A stretch of DNA of 64,000 nt, taken from positions 1-64,000 of the forward strand of contig NC_017834.1 in the NCBI RefSeq assembly GCF_000260715.1, written 5' to 3'. The stretch is from Bifidobacterium animalis subsp. animalis ATCC 25527. Lineage in GTDB: Bacteria > Actinomycetota > Actinomycetes > Actinomycetales > Bifidobacteriaceae. Every line of letters begins with the position of its first letter. Position 1 is the stretch's first letter. Under the pieces are notes generated by a model. The model made no database searches. It had not been told where the DNA came from and saw only the letters and a list, made by a program, of their open reading frames with translations. The position numbers were made by a program, and so were the translations under genes. Below, piece by piece: positions 46,203-54,258 of this stretch.

Positions 46203-48365
46203 ATGCGCAGTATGAGTATGCCTACAACGTCGTCGCGCAGCACATACATCGTGCATATTCCCGCACGTCCAGGCGAGCTGGATGAGGAGACGCTACATTC
46301 CATTATCGAGAGCCAGTTGAAGCAATCCATTCCTGCTGATTCGGTGGTGGAACAGCATGCCAGAGAGTATCTTGAGCAGTATCCGGTCGTTTACATCGTG
46401 CATGCCGAGGATGTCAAGCAGAGGAAAGACTCTTCTGAAACTCGGTACATCGTGTACGTTGGCGAGACAAATGACATTGTTTCGCGGACTCGGCAACATC
46501 TTATTGGGGATGCGAAGAAACGCGGTGACTGGCAAGAATTTGCGGAACGTGACGATGCCCAGCAATATGTGATTGGCAGTGAATTCTTCAATAAATCGCT
46601 TACGCTTGACGTTGAGAATAAGCTGATGCATTACATGTCAAGCGTTGACTCGGTCAACAGAATAAATAATCGGCGCACCAATGCGCAGGGCAAGTATTAT
46701 ACGTACGAAAAATTTGATGTAATATTCCATGATATTTGGTTAGGTCTTCATCGGCAGGATCCATCGCTGTTCCCTGCTGAGCAGATTATTCGGGATTCCG
46801 CGTTGTTCAAAGCCTCGCCATTCCATGAATTGAGTGGAGATCAGAAGGGTGCGGAACATGTGATTCTGGAGACATTGCTTGCTGTGCAATCGAGAGAGTC
46901 GGAGACTGACACAGATGCGCAGATGCCGACTCTCATATGGGTAGGCGGGGCGGCCGGTACAGGAAAGACGGTGCTGTTAAGTCATCTGTTCTATCGAATC
47001 ATGACTGAAGGTGTGCAGGACGAGATAATCGAAGAGGATGCGGAGAATTCGATTCCTGAGGTGCAGCGCCCGTCTGCATATATCCTTGTCAACCATAATG
47101 AGCAACTGCATGTGTACAACCAAATTGCCACCAAACTGGGATTGCAGAAAAAAGATGACCAGGTGGTGATGCGGCCGTCGCAGTTCATTAAACGGTTTTC
47201 CAAGCATGCGAAGGGCAAAGTCGAACGAGTCATTGGCTCCAATGGGAAGAAACACTATATTCCGGAAGGGAAGGCCGATATCGTGTTGATCGATGAGGCC
47301 CACTTGCTCCATACCCAAGGAAATCAAGGTTATAGCGGATCCAATATGCTTGCAGATATTCTGCGGCGCGCCAAGGTCGTAGTGGCGATTTTCGATCCCG
47401 GGCAGATTCTGGAGAGTCGTCAGCGTTGGTCGGATGAAGATGTGGCCCGATTCTTCCCCAAGTATGATCCATCCTCGGAGCAACGGCATCGTGATATGGA
47501 GTTTGCTGAAGGAGATATGAACGATCTGCCGATTCGCTATGGTCGTATTCAATTGCAACATCAATTCAGAATCGCGGCCAACGATTCAACGGTGCATTGG
47601 CTGGAACAGCTGACTCAGCATGGGAAAATCGGTCCATTGACAAAGGACGAAGGCAAGCTCAATCCACGCGCGGGTAAGCGCGGTGAGCCAAAGTGGATCT
47701 ACAAACCGTATGATCTGCAAGTGTTCGATTCACCGGCGGCGCTCATGCGCACGATTCGGGAAAAGGCTGGATTGCAAGAGGAGTCCAGTCAAAATAAAGG
47801 ATTGTCTCGTGTGCTGGCAACGTATGACTGGGCTTATAAGGACGCTGGCGAGAATCCTGACATGCAGGATTTCGGCGGCCAATGGGGCGTCGAAATGCAT
47901 CGCGAACATGGCGAATGGCGTATGGGAGCCTCTCCGAATCATGATCGCGGTATGAATGCTAATGACGACGACTATTTCTTCTATCCTTGGAATTACCAGC
48001 TTGCTGATACCGAAGAGGAAAAAGCCGTCGAGAAATTCAACGATCTTGCGTGGGCTGAGAAGCCTCATACCATTGCCGAAATCGGCTCGACATTCACGAT
48101 CCAAGGCTTTGATTTGAACTACGCAGGCGTAATTCTGGGGCCCTCTGTGAGATTTAACCCCAAGACTCAACGAGTTGAGTTCCATCCTGAAGCAAGCAAA
48201 AGCAAGAAAGCCATTGAAAAGCGCGACGGCAAGCGCAGCTATGCTATGGAGAACTTGCGGAATGAGTTCAATGTGCTCATGACCCGCGGCGTGCATGGCC
48301 TGTACATCTTCGCGTTTGACCCAGCGTTAAGGGAGGAGTTGAAGAAGCAGTGCAAAGAGGAATGA
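46203..48365 (+). CDS. GIY-YIG nuclease-DUF2075 (Schlafen-like) helicase fusion
   Basis: The 720-aa product fuses an N-terminal GIY-YIG nuclease domain (YIVYVGETNDIVSRTRQHL, near residues 81-99) to a DUF2075 SF1-type helicase/ATPase. Walker A is GGAAGTGKT near 248-256, Walker B is IVLIDEAHLL near 360-369, a motif III-like VAIFDPGQ and a terminal motif VI-like NVLMTRGVHGLYIF near 690-703. Starts at 46203, 46212 and 46218 are all possible; none has a strong ribosome binding site. Similar GIY-YIG-DUF2075 proteins occur in mobile and defence regions; a nucleic-acid-targeting anti-phage role is inference from domains and from its place beside McrBC and MazG-like genes. Confidence 0.85.
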   Translation: MRSMSMPTTSSRSTYIVHIPARPGELDEETLHSIIESQLKQSIPADSVVEQHAREYLEQYPVVYIVHAEDVKQRKDSSETRYIVYVGETNDIVSRTRQHLIGDAKKRGDWQEFAERDDAQQYVIGSEFFNKSLTLDVENKLMHYMSSVDSVNRINNRRTNAQGKYYTYEKFDVIFHDIWLGLHRQDPSLFPAEQIIRDSALFKASPFHELSGDQKGAEHVILETLLAVQSRESETDTDAQMPTLIWVGGAAGTGKTVLLSHLFYRIMTEGVQDEIIEEDAENSIPEVQRPSAYILVNHNEQLHVYNQIATKLGLQKKDDQVVMRPSQFIKRFSKHAKGKVERVIGSNGKKHYIPEGKADIVLIDEAHLLHTQGNQGYSGSNMLADILRRAKVVVAIFDPGQILESRQRWSDEDVARFFPKYDPSSEQRHRDMEFAEGDMNDLPIRYGRIQLQHQFRIAANDSTVHWLEQLTQHGKIGPLTKDEGKLNPRAGKRGEPKWIYKPYDLQVFDSPAALMRTIREKAGLQEESSQNKGLSRVLATYDWAYKDAGENPDMQDFGGQWGVEMHREHGEWRMGASPNHDRGMNANDDDYFFYPWNYQLADTEEEKAVEKFNDLAWAEKPHTIAEIGSTFTIQGFDLNYAGVILGPSVRFNPKTQRVEFHPEASKSKKAIEKRDGKRSYAMENLRNEFNVLMTRGVHGLYIFAFDPALREELKKQCKEE

Positions 48366-48490
48366 TTGACGATATATTAAATTATATATAAAAATTTTGT
48401 TAGTATTTATGTATTTTGAGTTCTCTCCTATATTGCATAAGGAGAGAATTAGAATACATGTGTGAGTTGTTGATTTGATGCCGGGAATGT

Positions 48491-48553
48491 GGGGCGGTGC
48501 GGGAAAGTTGGACCCCGTTGGTAGGGCGGGATCCAACTTTCCCGCACCGCCCC
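48491..48553. repeat. Perfect 22-bp inverted repeat
   Basis: The left arm 48491-48512 (begins GGGGCGGTGCGGGAAAG) is the exact reverse complement of the right arm 48532-48553, with a 19-base loop. There is no T run. It sits in an otherwise AT-rich gap after the helicase gene, between convergent genes, so it may terminate both or be a foreign palindromic element. Confidence 0.85.
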
Positions 48554-48654
48554 GTCCTCCGACTTTCGGTCGTGCGCATGGAAATGTACATCCCTCTGTT
48601 GTCGGGGTCTCTCCTGCGCATGCTCCCTGTCCCCATCCTTAATGGTGCCCTGCG

Positions 48655-49140
48655 CTATTTGATGCAGATCATTTTCTTCGCGTATATCTCGAGGCTGATA
48701 TCTTCGCTTTGGTAGCTGTGTTTTTTGTAGTAGGCGTTCATCTGCTGCGCGTTGTCGAATTCGACGAGCTGCATGTCATGAATCACTAGAATCACGTAAT
48801 CGGGTAGGAATTGCACCCCCTCCTTAATGAGCTGACGCAGTGCCACGCGATTCAGGTTATAGAACAATGTTGTACTGGCAGCCGCTCCAGTGCGATATGT
48901 GCCTGTAGTCTCGAACAGATTGTCAAACATAGCTTTCTGTGGGAGTCTTTGAAGATTGGACCATTGAATCTGGCTCAGGGGAAGGCCTTCCGACTCTATG
49001 GTCCTTTTAATTTTGCTGAGCATGGTTTCTCTTGTCCATTGTGACTCTGGCTTCTCACCCCTCCGATGCGCGCGAGCGGCATTCTTGCTCATACGATACC
49101 CTTTGTATCCACAATTCTTGCGAACTCGGATGATGCCCAT
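48655..49140 (-). CDS. Hypothetical protein (161 aa)
   Basis: A basic protein: MGIIRVRKNCGYKGYRMSKN, then a helical RETMLSKIKRTIESEGLPLS segment and a more ordered C-terminal half (FLPDYVILVIHDMQLVEFDN). GGAGG stands eight bases before ATG 49140, a strong site. No family recognised. It converges on the GIY-YIG/helicase gene and may belong to the same acquired cluster. Confidence 0.65.
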   Translation of the reverse strand: MGIIRVRKNCGYKGYRMSKNAARAHRRGEKPESQWTRETMLSKIKRTIESEGLPLSQIQWSNLQRLPQKAMFDNLFETTGTYRTGAAASTTLFYNLNRVALRQLIKEGVQFLPDYVILVIHDMQLVEFDNAQQMNAYYKKHSYQSEDISLEIYAKKMICIK

Positions 49141-49584
49141 TTTCTCTGCCTCCTGACCTGTTTTCCATCAGAGTAGTGGGTGACATAACTCAAGCAGTTC
49201 GTAAATCAAAACGGTGGCAAAGACGTAGGAATGTATTGTGTTGCCGAACATGTTCACTCTGAGGTATTGAAAGGGATCGGGGCAAGTGAAAAGAGCATGA
49301 GAGAAAGCGTGATATATGCGGAAGTGTGTTAACAGGCTGGCAAAGATTGCCAGAATCAGCGACGAGGATGTATATGATGCCCGGAGGAGGGCGGCAGTGC
49401 GGATTAAGCAGGGGCGACCGAGCTAGGTGTCGAACTTGCCTTAGTGTTGGTTTTTCCCTTCCTAATCATGGCGTTAGGGATTACTGAGCCACGGTAAAGT
49501 CTTCTATGTCTTTATCTTTTTCTGTAGTCGACCCACACTTACTCTACAATTGAGCGCAAAACAGGACCCAAGGCGAGGAGTATA
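49141..49584. other. Gap with short coding-like remnants
   Basis: Two short + strand stretches have coding character. 49223-49330 reads GMYCVAEHVHSEVLKGIGAS then stops. 49316-49426 reads MRKCVNRLAKIARISDEDVY and ends RRRAAVRIKQGRPS-stop. They are in different frames and could be one small broken gene. The strongest support is only amino-acid character. Confidence 0.3.
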
Positions 49585-50163
49585 TTGACCCACCAATCAT
49601 CTCCAATCCCAAAACCGGCAAGCCAGTGTTGTTTCCGCCGACCACCAGCTTGGATTACATGGCTGCTCGGCGTCATCTTCCTGCTTGACGTTCCGGTGGT
49701 TCTTTTTCTGGCGCTTTTCATGTGGTGGGCGGTCACCGACAATGCCCCGGATATTCCGCCAGGTTGTTCATTCATGGATCGGTGCCCTGACACTCCCGGG
49801 GAGCATGTGCGTTCGCTCATCTTTTGTCTCGGGTCAATCCTGCTCTGGATCGTCTTTGCTTATTCCATCTACCGTCTTCTGCTCGCCTGCCTCGATGCTC
49901 GCGAATCCGCCGACTCCCGCCGCGCCACGATTGTCGTCACTTCCGTGCTGCTCTTAGGACTGTCCGCGGTTGTGCTTTGGGTGCTGCCTGATTGGGCCTA
50001 TGGCCGCCCTTTGTTTCCGGAACCGTTCTGGAATACCGCGCGCATCTACTCCTATGCGTACTTTTTCGCGGCGTTTCTTTCCGCGCTGTACCCCGCATAC
50101 TTCGCGGTGCGCACCCGCTATTACAGGTATGTCGACTCGCTTTCAGCTCATGTGAGTCAGTAG
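49585..50163 (+). CDS. Four-helix membrane protein of unknown function
   Basis: The 192-aa product has four predicted transmembrane helices (about residues 22-48, 78-104, 113-134, 150-172) and a Cys-containing external loop (PPGCSFMDRCPDTPG). The start is TTG 49585, chosen because GAGGAG lies five bases upstream and no ATG follows before the first helix. The C-terminus is short and polar. No family recognised. It lies between unknown genes and may be an accessory effector or transporter. Confidence 0.65.
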   Translation: MTHQSSPIPKPASQCCFRRPPAWITWLLGVIFLLDVPVVLFLALFMWWAVTDNAPDIPPGCSFMDRCPDTPGEHVRSLIFCLGSILLWIVFAYSIYRLLLACLDARESADSRRATIVVTSVLLLGLSAVVLWVLPDWAYGRPLFPEPFWNTARIYSYAYFFAAFLSALYPAYFAVRTRYYRYVDSLSAHVSQ

Positions 50164-50200
50164 CTTGACTCGCCTTTCCTCACCGTCAGACTATGTGGTG

Positions 50201-50440
50201 CTATATCTTTTCAATCTCAATGGCGGTGCGCTTAATCGCGGGGCTGTCAGAGTCGTCTGATTTCCAGATTTCCCATGAGTATTTGTAGCCATTGCAGACC
50301 TTGTAACCAGTAACCGGCTTCTTGTTTCCCTGATAGTACTGTGCCGCTCGCTCATGGTCTGCCTTATATGGAAGTCTCACGTCGTCGGTGAAGAAATCAA
50401 TCACACACCACCATGATCTCACCTTGCTCAATTCCTTCAT
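50201..50440 (-). CDS. C-terminal piece of a frameshifted membrane-anchored protein
   Basis: Seventy-nine codons that overlap the gene upstream in another frame. Its content after residue 12 (VIDFFTDDVRLPYKADHERA ... VCNGYKYSWEIWKS) continues the second domain of that gene, which stops at MVVCD. The two domains are repeats (RCG ... YSWF versus RCG ... YSWE), so the natural product probably spans both frames. The break lies in the slippery GGTGGTGTGTG near 50400-50410. Confidence 0.5.
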   Translation of the reverse strand: MKELSKVRSWWCVIDFFTDDVRLPYKADHERAAQYYQGNKKPVTGYKVCNGYKYSWEIWKSDDSDSPAIKRTAIEIEKI

Positions 50441-51119
50441 GGACTTGGTCCCAGGAGACTTTCACGCGATTCCCCTCAATGACCGAAGCTCCGCACCTCT
50501 CTTCGATATCAGATATCAGCCCGGTTGAGCCTTCCTCGTCAATGTCTTCCCGTGGTGAACTGGTCGAATCGCGGTATGAAGAATTTGCTGCAGTATCCGC
50601 CATTTTGTACTCGATATTGCTGCCTACATCCAGAGCGCTGGTGCTACAGGCAGAGAACCACGAATATTGTATGCCGTCGATGGTCTCCGATCCGTAATAG
50701 GTGGTACCGCAGTCCCTCATGGCTTTCTGACGGTCGTCTTGGAATTGCTGGTATGCCGATTCAGGCATCATGTTGACCAAGCATTCACCCTGTGTCTTCT
50801 TGTCGTTGTCAAGAGCCGGGAAATAGGCGACAGAGATGGTACCCCTGTGGTCTGCTAGCACGCCGCATCGGCTCTCCGCTTTTTCAATGATCTGTTGAGC
50901 TTTATCCGGTTGCTCGTCAGTTTTCTGGCTCTGGCCAGCCTGTGGGGATTGGGAAGCTGTGCTCGTGGTATGTGGACGCAAAATTATTAGCGTTCCGACA
51001 ATGATAACTGCGAGCAGTAGTATTCCTACCAATGTGATAAGAACTATGAGCAGGGCATTAGTGCCCCTATCGCTTTCATGTTGCCTTGTGTGGTTCATCT
51101 GGTTATCATTGTCGTGCAT
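50397..51119 (-). CDS. Membrane-anchored protein with repeated extracellular domain (frameshifted)
   Basis: The 240-aa frame starts at ATG 51119 (MHDNDNQMNHTRQHESDRGT) behind an AAGGGGGGCC site. One transmembrane helix (about residues 24-48) is followed by a Ser/Gln/Thr linker and an extracellular domain with RCG, GECLVNMMP, DCGTTYYGSE and YSWFSACS; four Cys suggest disulphides. A second copy of the domain begins IEERCGASVIEG and is cut by an early stop; its rest is in the frame at 50201-50440. The intact form would be near 305 aa. Function unknown. Confidence 0.6.
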   Translation of the reverse strand: MHDNDNQMNHTRQHESDRGTNALLIVLITLVGILLLAVIIVGTLIILRPHTTSTASQSPQAGQSQKTDEQPDKAQQIIEKAESRCGVLADHRGTISVAYFPALDNDKKTQGECLVNMMPESAYQQFQDDRQKAMRDCGTTYYGSETIDGIQYSWFSACSTSALDVGSNIEYKMADTAANSSYRDSTSSPREDIDEEGSTGLISDIEERCGASVIEGNRVKVSWDQVHEGIEQGEIMVVCD

Positions 51120-51298
51120 GATGGCCCCCCTTTCATGTTTCGTTTTCCACGAGATGCATGAGACCCGCTCCGCCATATCGATTACCGATCATGACCATTC
51201 CCGCTTCGTCTGATGCTTGTATGCAAGAATATTCGTTAAGTCTTGCAGAAAAGTGGAATTACCTAGATATGAGCAACATATGCACAATAGGATGAACG

Positions 51299-51502
51299 TT
51301 GCGCAATCTCGACGAGATTATCGCCGCTCAGGGTGAGGATTACGCGCAGTTCGACCAGCAAGCCAAGCGGTCGGTCGCCGCGTGCGCATCGCTTGCCATG
51401 TCCATCAAATCCGTGCTCGATACGCCCATTCTTGACGAATCGGGTGCTCTCACCGATGAGTCCGGTACGCTGATGTGCGGGTTTGACGGCAATCCTAAGT
51501 GA
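51299..51502 (+). CDS. Small hypothetical protein (67 aa)
   Basis: TTG 51299 is preceded by ATAGGATGAACG. The product (MRNLDEIIAAQGEDYAQFDQ ... ending CGFDGNPK) is acidic and helical and carries a short internal repeat (DESGALT / DESGTLM). Family unknown. A dyad related to the Fic operator follows at 51570. Confidence 0.4.
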   Translation: MRNLDEIIAAQGEDYAQFDQQAKRSVAACASLAMSIKSVLDTPILDESGALTDESGTLMCGFDGNPK

Positions 51503-51569
51503 TTCACCGCTAATGCCGCCGACTGCTTCGCGCAGCCCGACATGATGGTGCTCCGGTTTTGCCAGTGAG

Positions 51570-51605
51570 ATATCTGTAGCCAGAATCTCCCATAGCTACA
51601 GATAT
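51570..51605. promoter_or_regulatory. TAGCTACAGATA dyad, copy upstream of repeat 9
   Basis: ATATCTGTAGC (51570-51580) and ATAGCTACAGATAT (51592-51605) form an inverted repeat that uses the same half-site as the dyad in front of the Fic gene. It suggests a second binding site for the same regulator. Confidence 0.55.
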
Positions 51606-51625
51606 CCATTATCTGCAGCCTTTCC

Positions 51626-51673
51626 TGCGTAAAAAGGGACATCTGAGGGCGTCTATTTGACTCTTTTTACGCA
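51626..51673 (+). repeat. TGCGTAAAA palindromic repeat, copy 9
   Basis: TGCGTAAAAAGGGACATCTG to GACTCTTTTTACGCA. With its leader (51613-51675, 63 bp) it is identical to copy 11 (54140-54202) except for one base. Confidence 0.9.
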
Positions 51674-51784
51674 AAGATGCAGAGAAAGAGCGACCGAGAT
51701 CGTCGGCTGGCTCGACGGTGATATCGCCGTTGCCATTCGCCGCCCCACATCATGCGATGGGCTTGGAGGCCGAGACCTGACGCA

Positions 51785-52429
51785 CTATCGCACCCCGTCC
51801 CACTCGTCAAGGAACCGCGCAACATACTCGCGCATATAGCGTTCCCGTTCCATGGCGATGTTTTTGGCTGTTTGTGTGTTCATCAGGTCGGTGAGCAGGA
51901 ACAGTTTCTCGTGGAAATGATTGATCGACGTGGAAAGATGGTTGTGGTATTCCTCTGCAGCCATGTCAGGCGTAGGTGCGATGTCTGGATCATGCATCGG
52001 ACGTCCATGATTGCCTCCGTAGGCGAAGGTTCGGGCTATACCTATGGCTCCCAGCGCATCGAGCCGATCAGCGTCCTGCACGCATTGCCCCTCGACCGTG
52101 GAGGGAATCACAGAGTCGGTGCCGGCAAACGACACTTCGCTGATTATCTCGCAGATTGCTCGCGTCCTGTTCTCTGGCACGCCGTGACTGCGCAGAAAGT
52201 CGTTCGTGCGCTTCTGGTGCTCATGAGTGTCAGGTGACAGTTTAATGTCGTCGACATCATGCAACAAAGCAGCCAGCTGGACCGTTTCGAGATCGGCGTT
52301 CTCCTGACGCGCGATCCTCGTGGCTAGTCGCCATACGCGCAGTGAGTGGAAATAGTCGTGGCCGCTGTGATCGTTCGCGAAGACATGTTTGATGAATTCA
52401 TGGGCGTCGCCAATCAATCTGCTATCCAT
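51785..52429 (-). CDS. HD-domain phosphohydrolase
   Basis: The 214-aa product is an HD-superfamily hydrolase of the YedJ/uncharacterised nucleotidase type. Metal ligands are visible: H in HDYFHSLRVW (near residue 24), HD in ALLHDVDD (near 57) and D in CVQDADRLDALGA (near 118). These enzymes act on phosphate esters or nucleotides. ATG 52429 (MDSRLIGDA) is used; no strong ribosome binding site is visible. Flanked on both sides by palindromic repeats and by the two TAGCTACAGATA dyads. Confidence 0.88.
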   Translation of the reverse strand: MDSRLIGDAHEFIKHVFANDHSGHDYFHSLRVWRLATRIARQENADLETVQLAALLHDVDDIKLSPDTHEHQKRTNDFLRSHGVPENRTRAICEIISEVSFAGTDSVIPSTVEGQCVQDADRLDALGAIGIARTFAYGGNHGRPMHDPDIAPTPDMAAEEYHNHLSTSINHFHEKLFLLTDLMNTQTAKNIAMERERYMREYVARFLDEWDGVR

Positions 52430-52643
52430 CGCGTCCTCCCGTGACTGCCGCGCGGTTGTATCGGTATGCGCATCTCACCTTACCTGCCAAACTTGCGCTG
52501 TCAATGTCATATCAGGTATTGATGGGTAGGCAACGTGAGCATTATGCTGCTGCTTCCGTTAGGCTGATGGAGTGTTGGTTTTCGGGGAAACTGTGTGCGT
52601 CTCCTCTTTCTGTGCATGCCTCCTTCCGTGTGCAGCCCCCGCT

Positions 52644-52691
52644 TGCGTAAAAAGGGTCAGTTGAAGGCATGGTTTTGACTCTTTTTACGCA
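52644..52691 (+). repeat. TGCGTAAAA palindromic repeat, copy 10
   Basis: TGCGTAAAAAGGGTCAGTTG to GACTCTTTTTACGCA, 48 bp, with the leader GTGTGCAGCCCCCGCT. It lies in the divergent gap between the HD and Fic genes. The gap 52430-52643 shows nothing else. Confidence 0.9.
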
Positions 52692-52818
52692 GATCTGGTG
52701 CGCTTGTCGGGTGCTGTGCTGGTGATTTCTCCGCTGCCGCTCGTCGTCCGATTTCACCCCGCTGGATTTTTCCTGTCGCACGCCCAAACCGCTGTGATAT
52801 CTGTCGCCAAGTTTTCCC

Positions 52819-52867
52819 ATAGCTACAGATATCGGATTATCTGTAGCTATAATTATCCATAGCTACA
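52819..52867 (+). promoter_or_regulatory. Dyad operator in front of the Fic gene
   Basis: The 13-bp arms ATAGCTACAGATA (52819-52831) and TATCTGTAGCTAT (52838-52850) are perfectly inverted with a six-base spacer. A third half-site (CATAGCTACA, 52858-52867) follows 25 bases before the Fic start. TATAATTAT (about 52848-52856) could be the -10 region, so occupancy would block transcription. The C-terminal wHTH-like end of the Fic protein is a candidate binder. Confidence 0.75.
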
Positions 52868-52893
52868 CTTCTCGAGCGTAGAAAGGTGCCGAC

Positions 52894-54102
52894 ATGGTCG
52901 AATGGCATATCCCAGCACTTAAGCATGAGGAGCACATGTGGCATATCGCCGATGACGTGTATGTTTCCCGTTCGCAGCGCATGAAGGGCAATGGGGCATA
53001 TGAATCGGCTGTCCCTATTGCTTTGGGCGAGCTTGACATCAATCTGCCGTCGGAGTTGGGATCTGCAATTGACGAAGCGAGTCAGGCGTTGGCCAGATTT
53101 GATTCATACGCATTGTGGAGACTCGGCGAACGGGTGCAGTCGCTGGGCCCAATGAGCGCGGTTCTGCTGCGCACCGAGGCCACGTCGTCCTCCCAGATCG
53201 AGCATCTCACCGTTGGTGCGAAGAATCTGGCATTGGAACTCCTTGACGAGGGAGGCAGTCACAATGCGCAGATTGTCATAGGCAATGTGCGGGCAATGGA
53301 ATCTGCGCTCGAATTCAGCGGAGACATGACGCGGGAGAATCTGCTGCGCATGCACAAAGCATTGCTGAGCGCACAGCCTGGTTGGGACGAATATGCTGGC
53401 AGATTCCGTGAGCAGCTTGTGTGGGTGGGGACTAGCTCGCATTCGCCGCGAGGGGCTTCATTCGTGGCGCCGCAACCGGAGCTCGTGCAGCCGGCGATCG
53501 ACGATCTGCTCGCGTTCCTTCGCCGTGACGACATTCCCGTGCTCGTGCAGTCCGCACTGGCCCATGCGCAATTCGAGACGATCCATCCATTCGCCGATGG
53601 CAACGGTCGAACCGGTCGAGCGCTCATCCACGCCGTGCTGCGAAACAAAGGACTCACTGCGCATGTCGTACCGCCGGTTTCCGCAGGTCTTCTCCGCGCT
53701 ACGGACACATATTTCGACGCGCTTACCGCATTTCGTAAGGGGAATGCGGCTCCTCTGATCTCAGTGTTCGCCGAGGCGAGCCTGTTTGCTGCGCAGAGCG
53801 GTATTAATCTGATCGATCGGCTCGATGGGCAGATCGAGGCCGTTAGAACCGCTTTGCGAGGCACACGCAGGGATGCGGCCGTGTGGAGAGTGTTGCCGCA
53901 TTTGATTGCGCAACCGGTGATCAATTCGCAATACTTGCGCTCAACTGTCGGATTATCCAAACCGCAGGCCGAGCGTGCTCTGCATGCGCTCGCCGATGCC
54001 GGAGTTCTCGTTCCTCGCAACACTGCCAAACGCAATGTCGTGTGGGAGCATCGCGGCATCCTTGACGTGCTCGACGACTATGCGGCTTCGCTGCGCCGGT
54101 AA
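52894..54102 (+). CDS. Fic family protein (class II), likely AMP transferase
   Basis: The 402-aa product has the full Fic catalytic motif HPFADGNGRTGR near residues 230-241 and an N-terminal inhibitory motif SSSQIEH near 98-104 (class II; the usual Gly after Glu is His). An N-terminal Fic_N-like region occupies about 30-110. The C-terminal 80 residues look like a winged HTH (QYLRSTVGLSKPQAERALHA), so it may bind its own dyad operator. Fic enzymes usually transfer AMP from ATP to a protein hydroxyl. GAAAGGTGCC precedes ATG 52894. Confidence 0.92.
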   Translation: MVEWHIPALKHEEHMWHIADDVYVSRSQRMKGNGAYESAVPIALGELDINLPSELGSAIDEASQALARFDSYALWRLGERVQSLGPMSAVLLRTEATSSSQIEHLTVGAKNLALELLDEGGSHNAQIVIGNVRAMESALEFSGDMTRENLLRMHKALLSAQPGWDEYAGRFREQLVWVGTSSHSPRGASFVAPQPELVQPAIDDLLAFLRRDDIPVLVQSALAHAQFETIHPFADGNGRTGRALIHAVLRNKGLTAHVVPPVSAGLLRATDTYFDALTAFRKGNAAPLISVFAEASLFAAQSGINLIDRLDGQIEAVRTALRGTRRDAAVWRVLPHLIAQPVINSQYLRSTVGLSKPQAERALHALADAGVLVPRNTAKRNVVWEHRGILDVLDDYAASLRR

Positions 54103-54152
54103 TAATCCCGCTCACCTCCGTGAGAGATGCACCCACTGCCTGCAGCCTTTCC

Positions 54153-54200
54153 TGCGTAAAAAGGGACATCTGAGTGCGTCTATTTGACTCTTTTTACGCA
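54153..54200 (+). repeat. TGCGTAAAA palindromic repeat, copy 11
   Basis: The 48-bp copy lies 50 bp after the Fic stop. With its leader it is nearly identical to copy 9 (one mismatch over 63 bp), which indicates recent copying or gene conversion. Confidence 0.9.
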
Positions 54201-54258
54201 AATAAAGAGAGGGGAAGACTGCTTGCTGTCCGCGTGCCGGTCAAAGCGGCATATTTTA

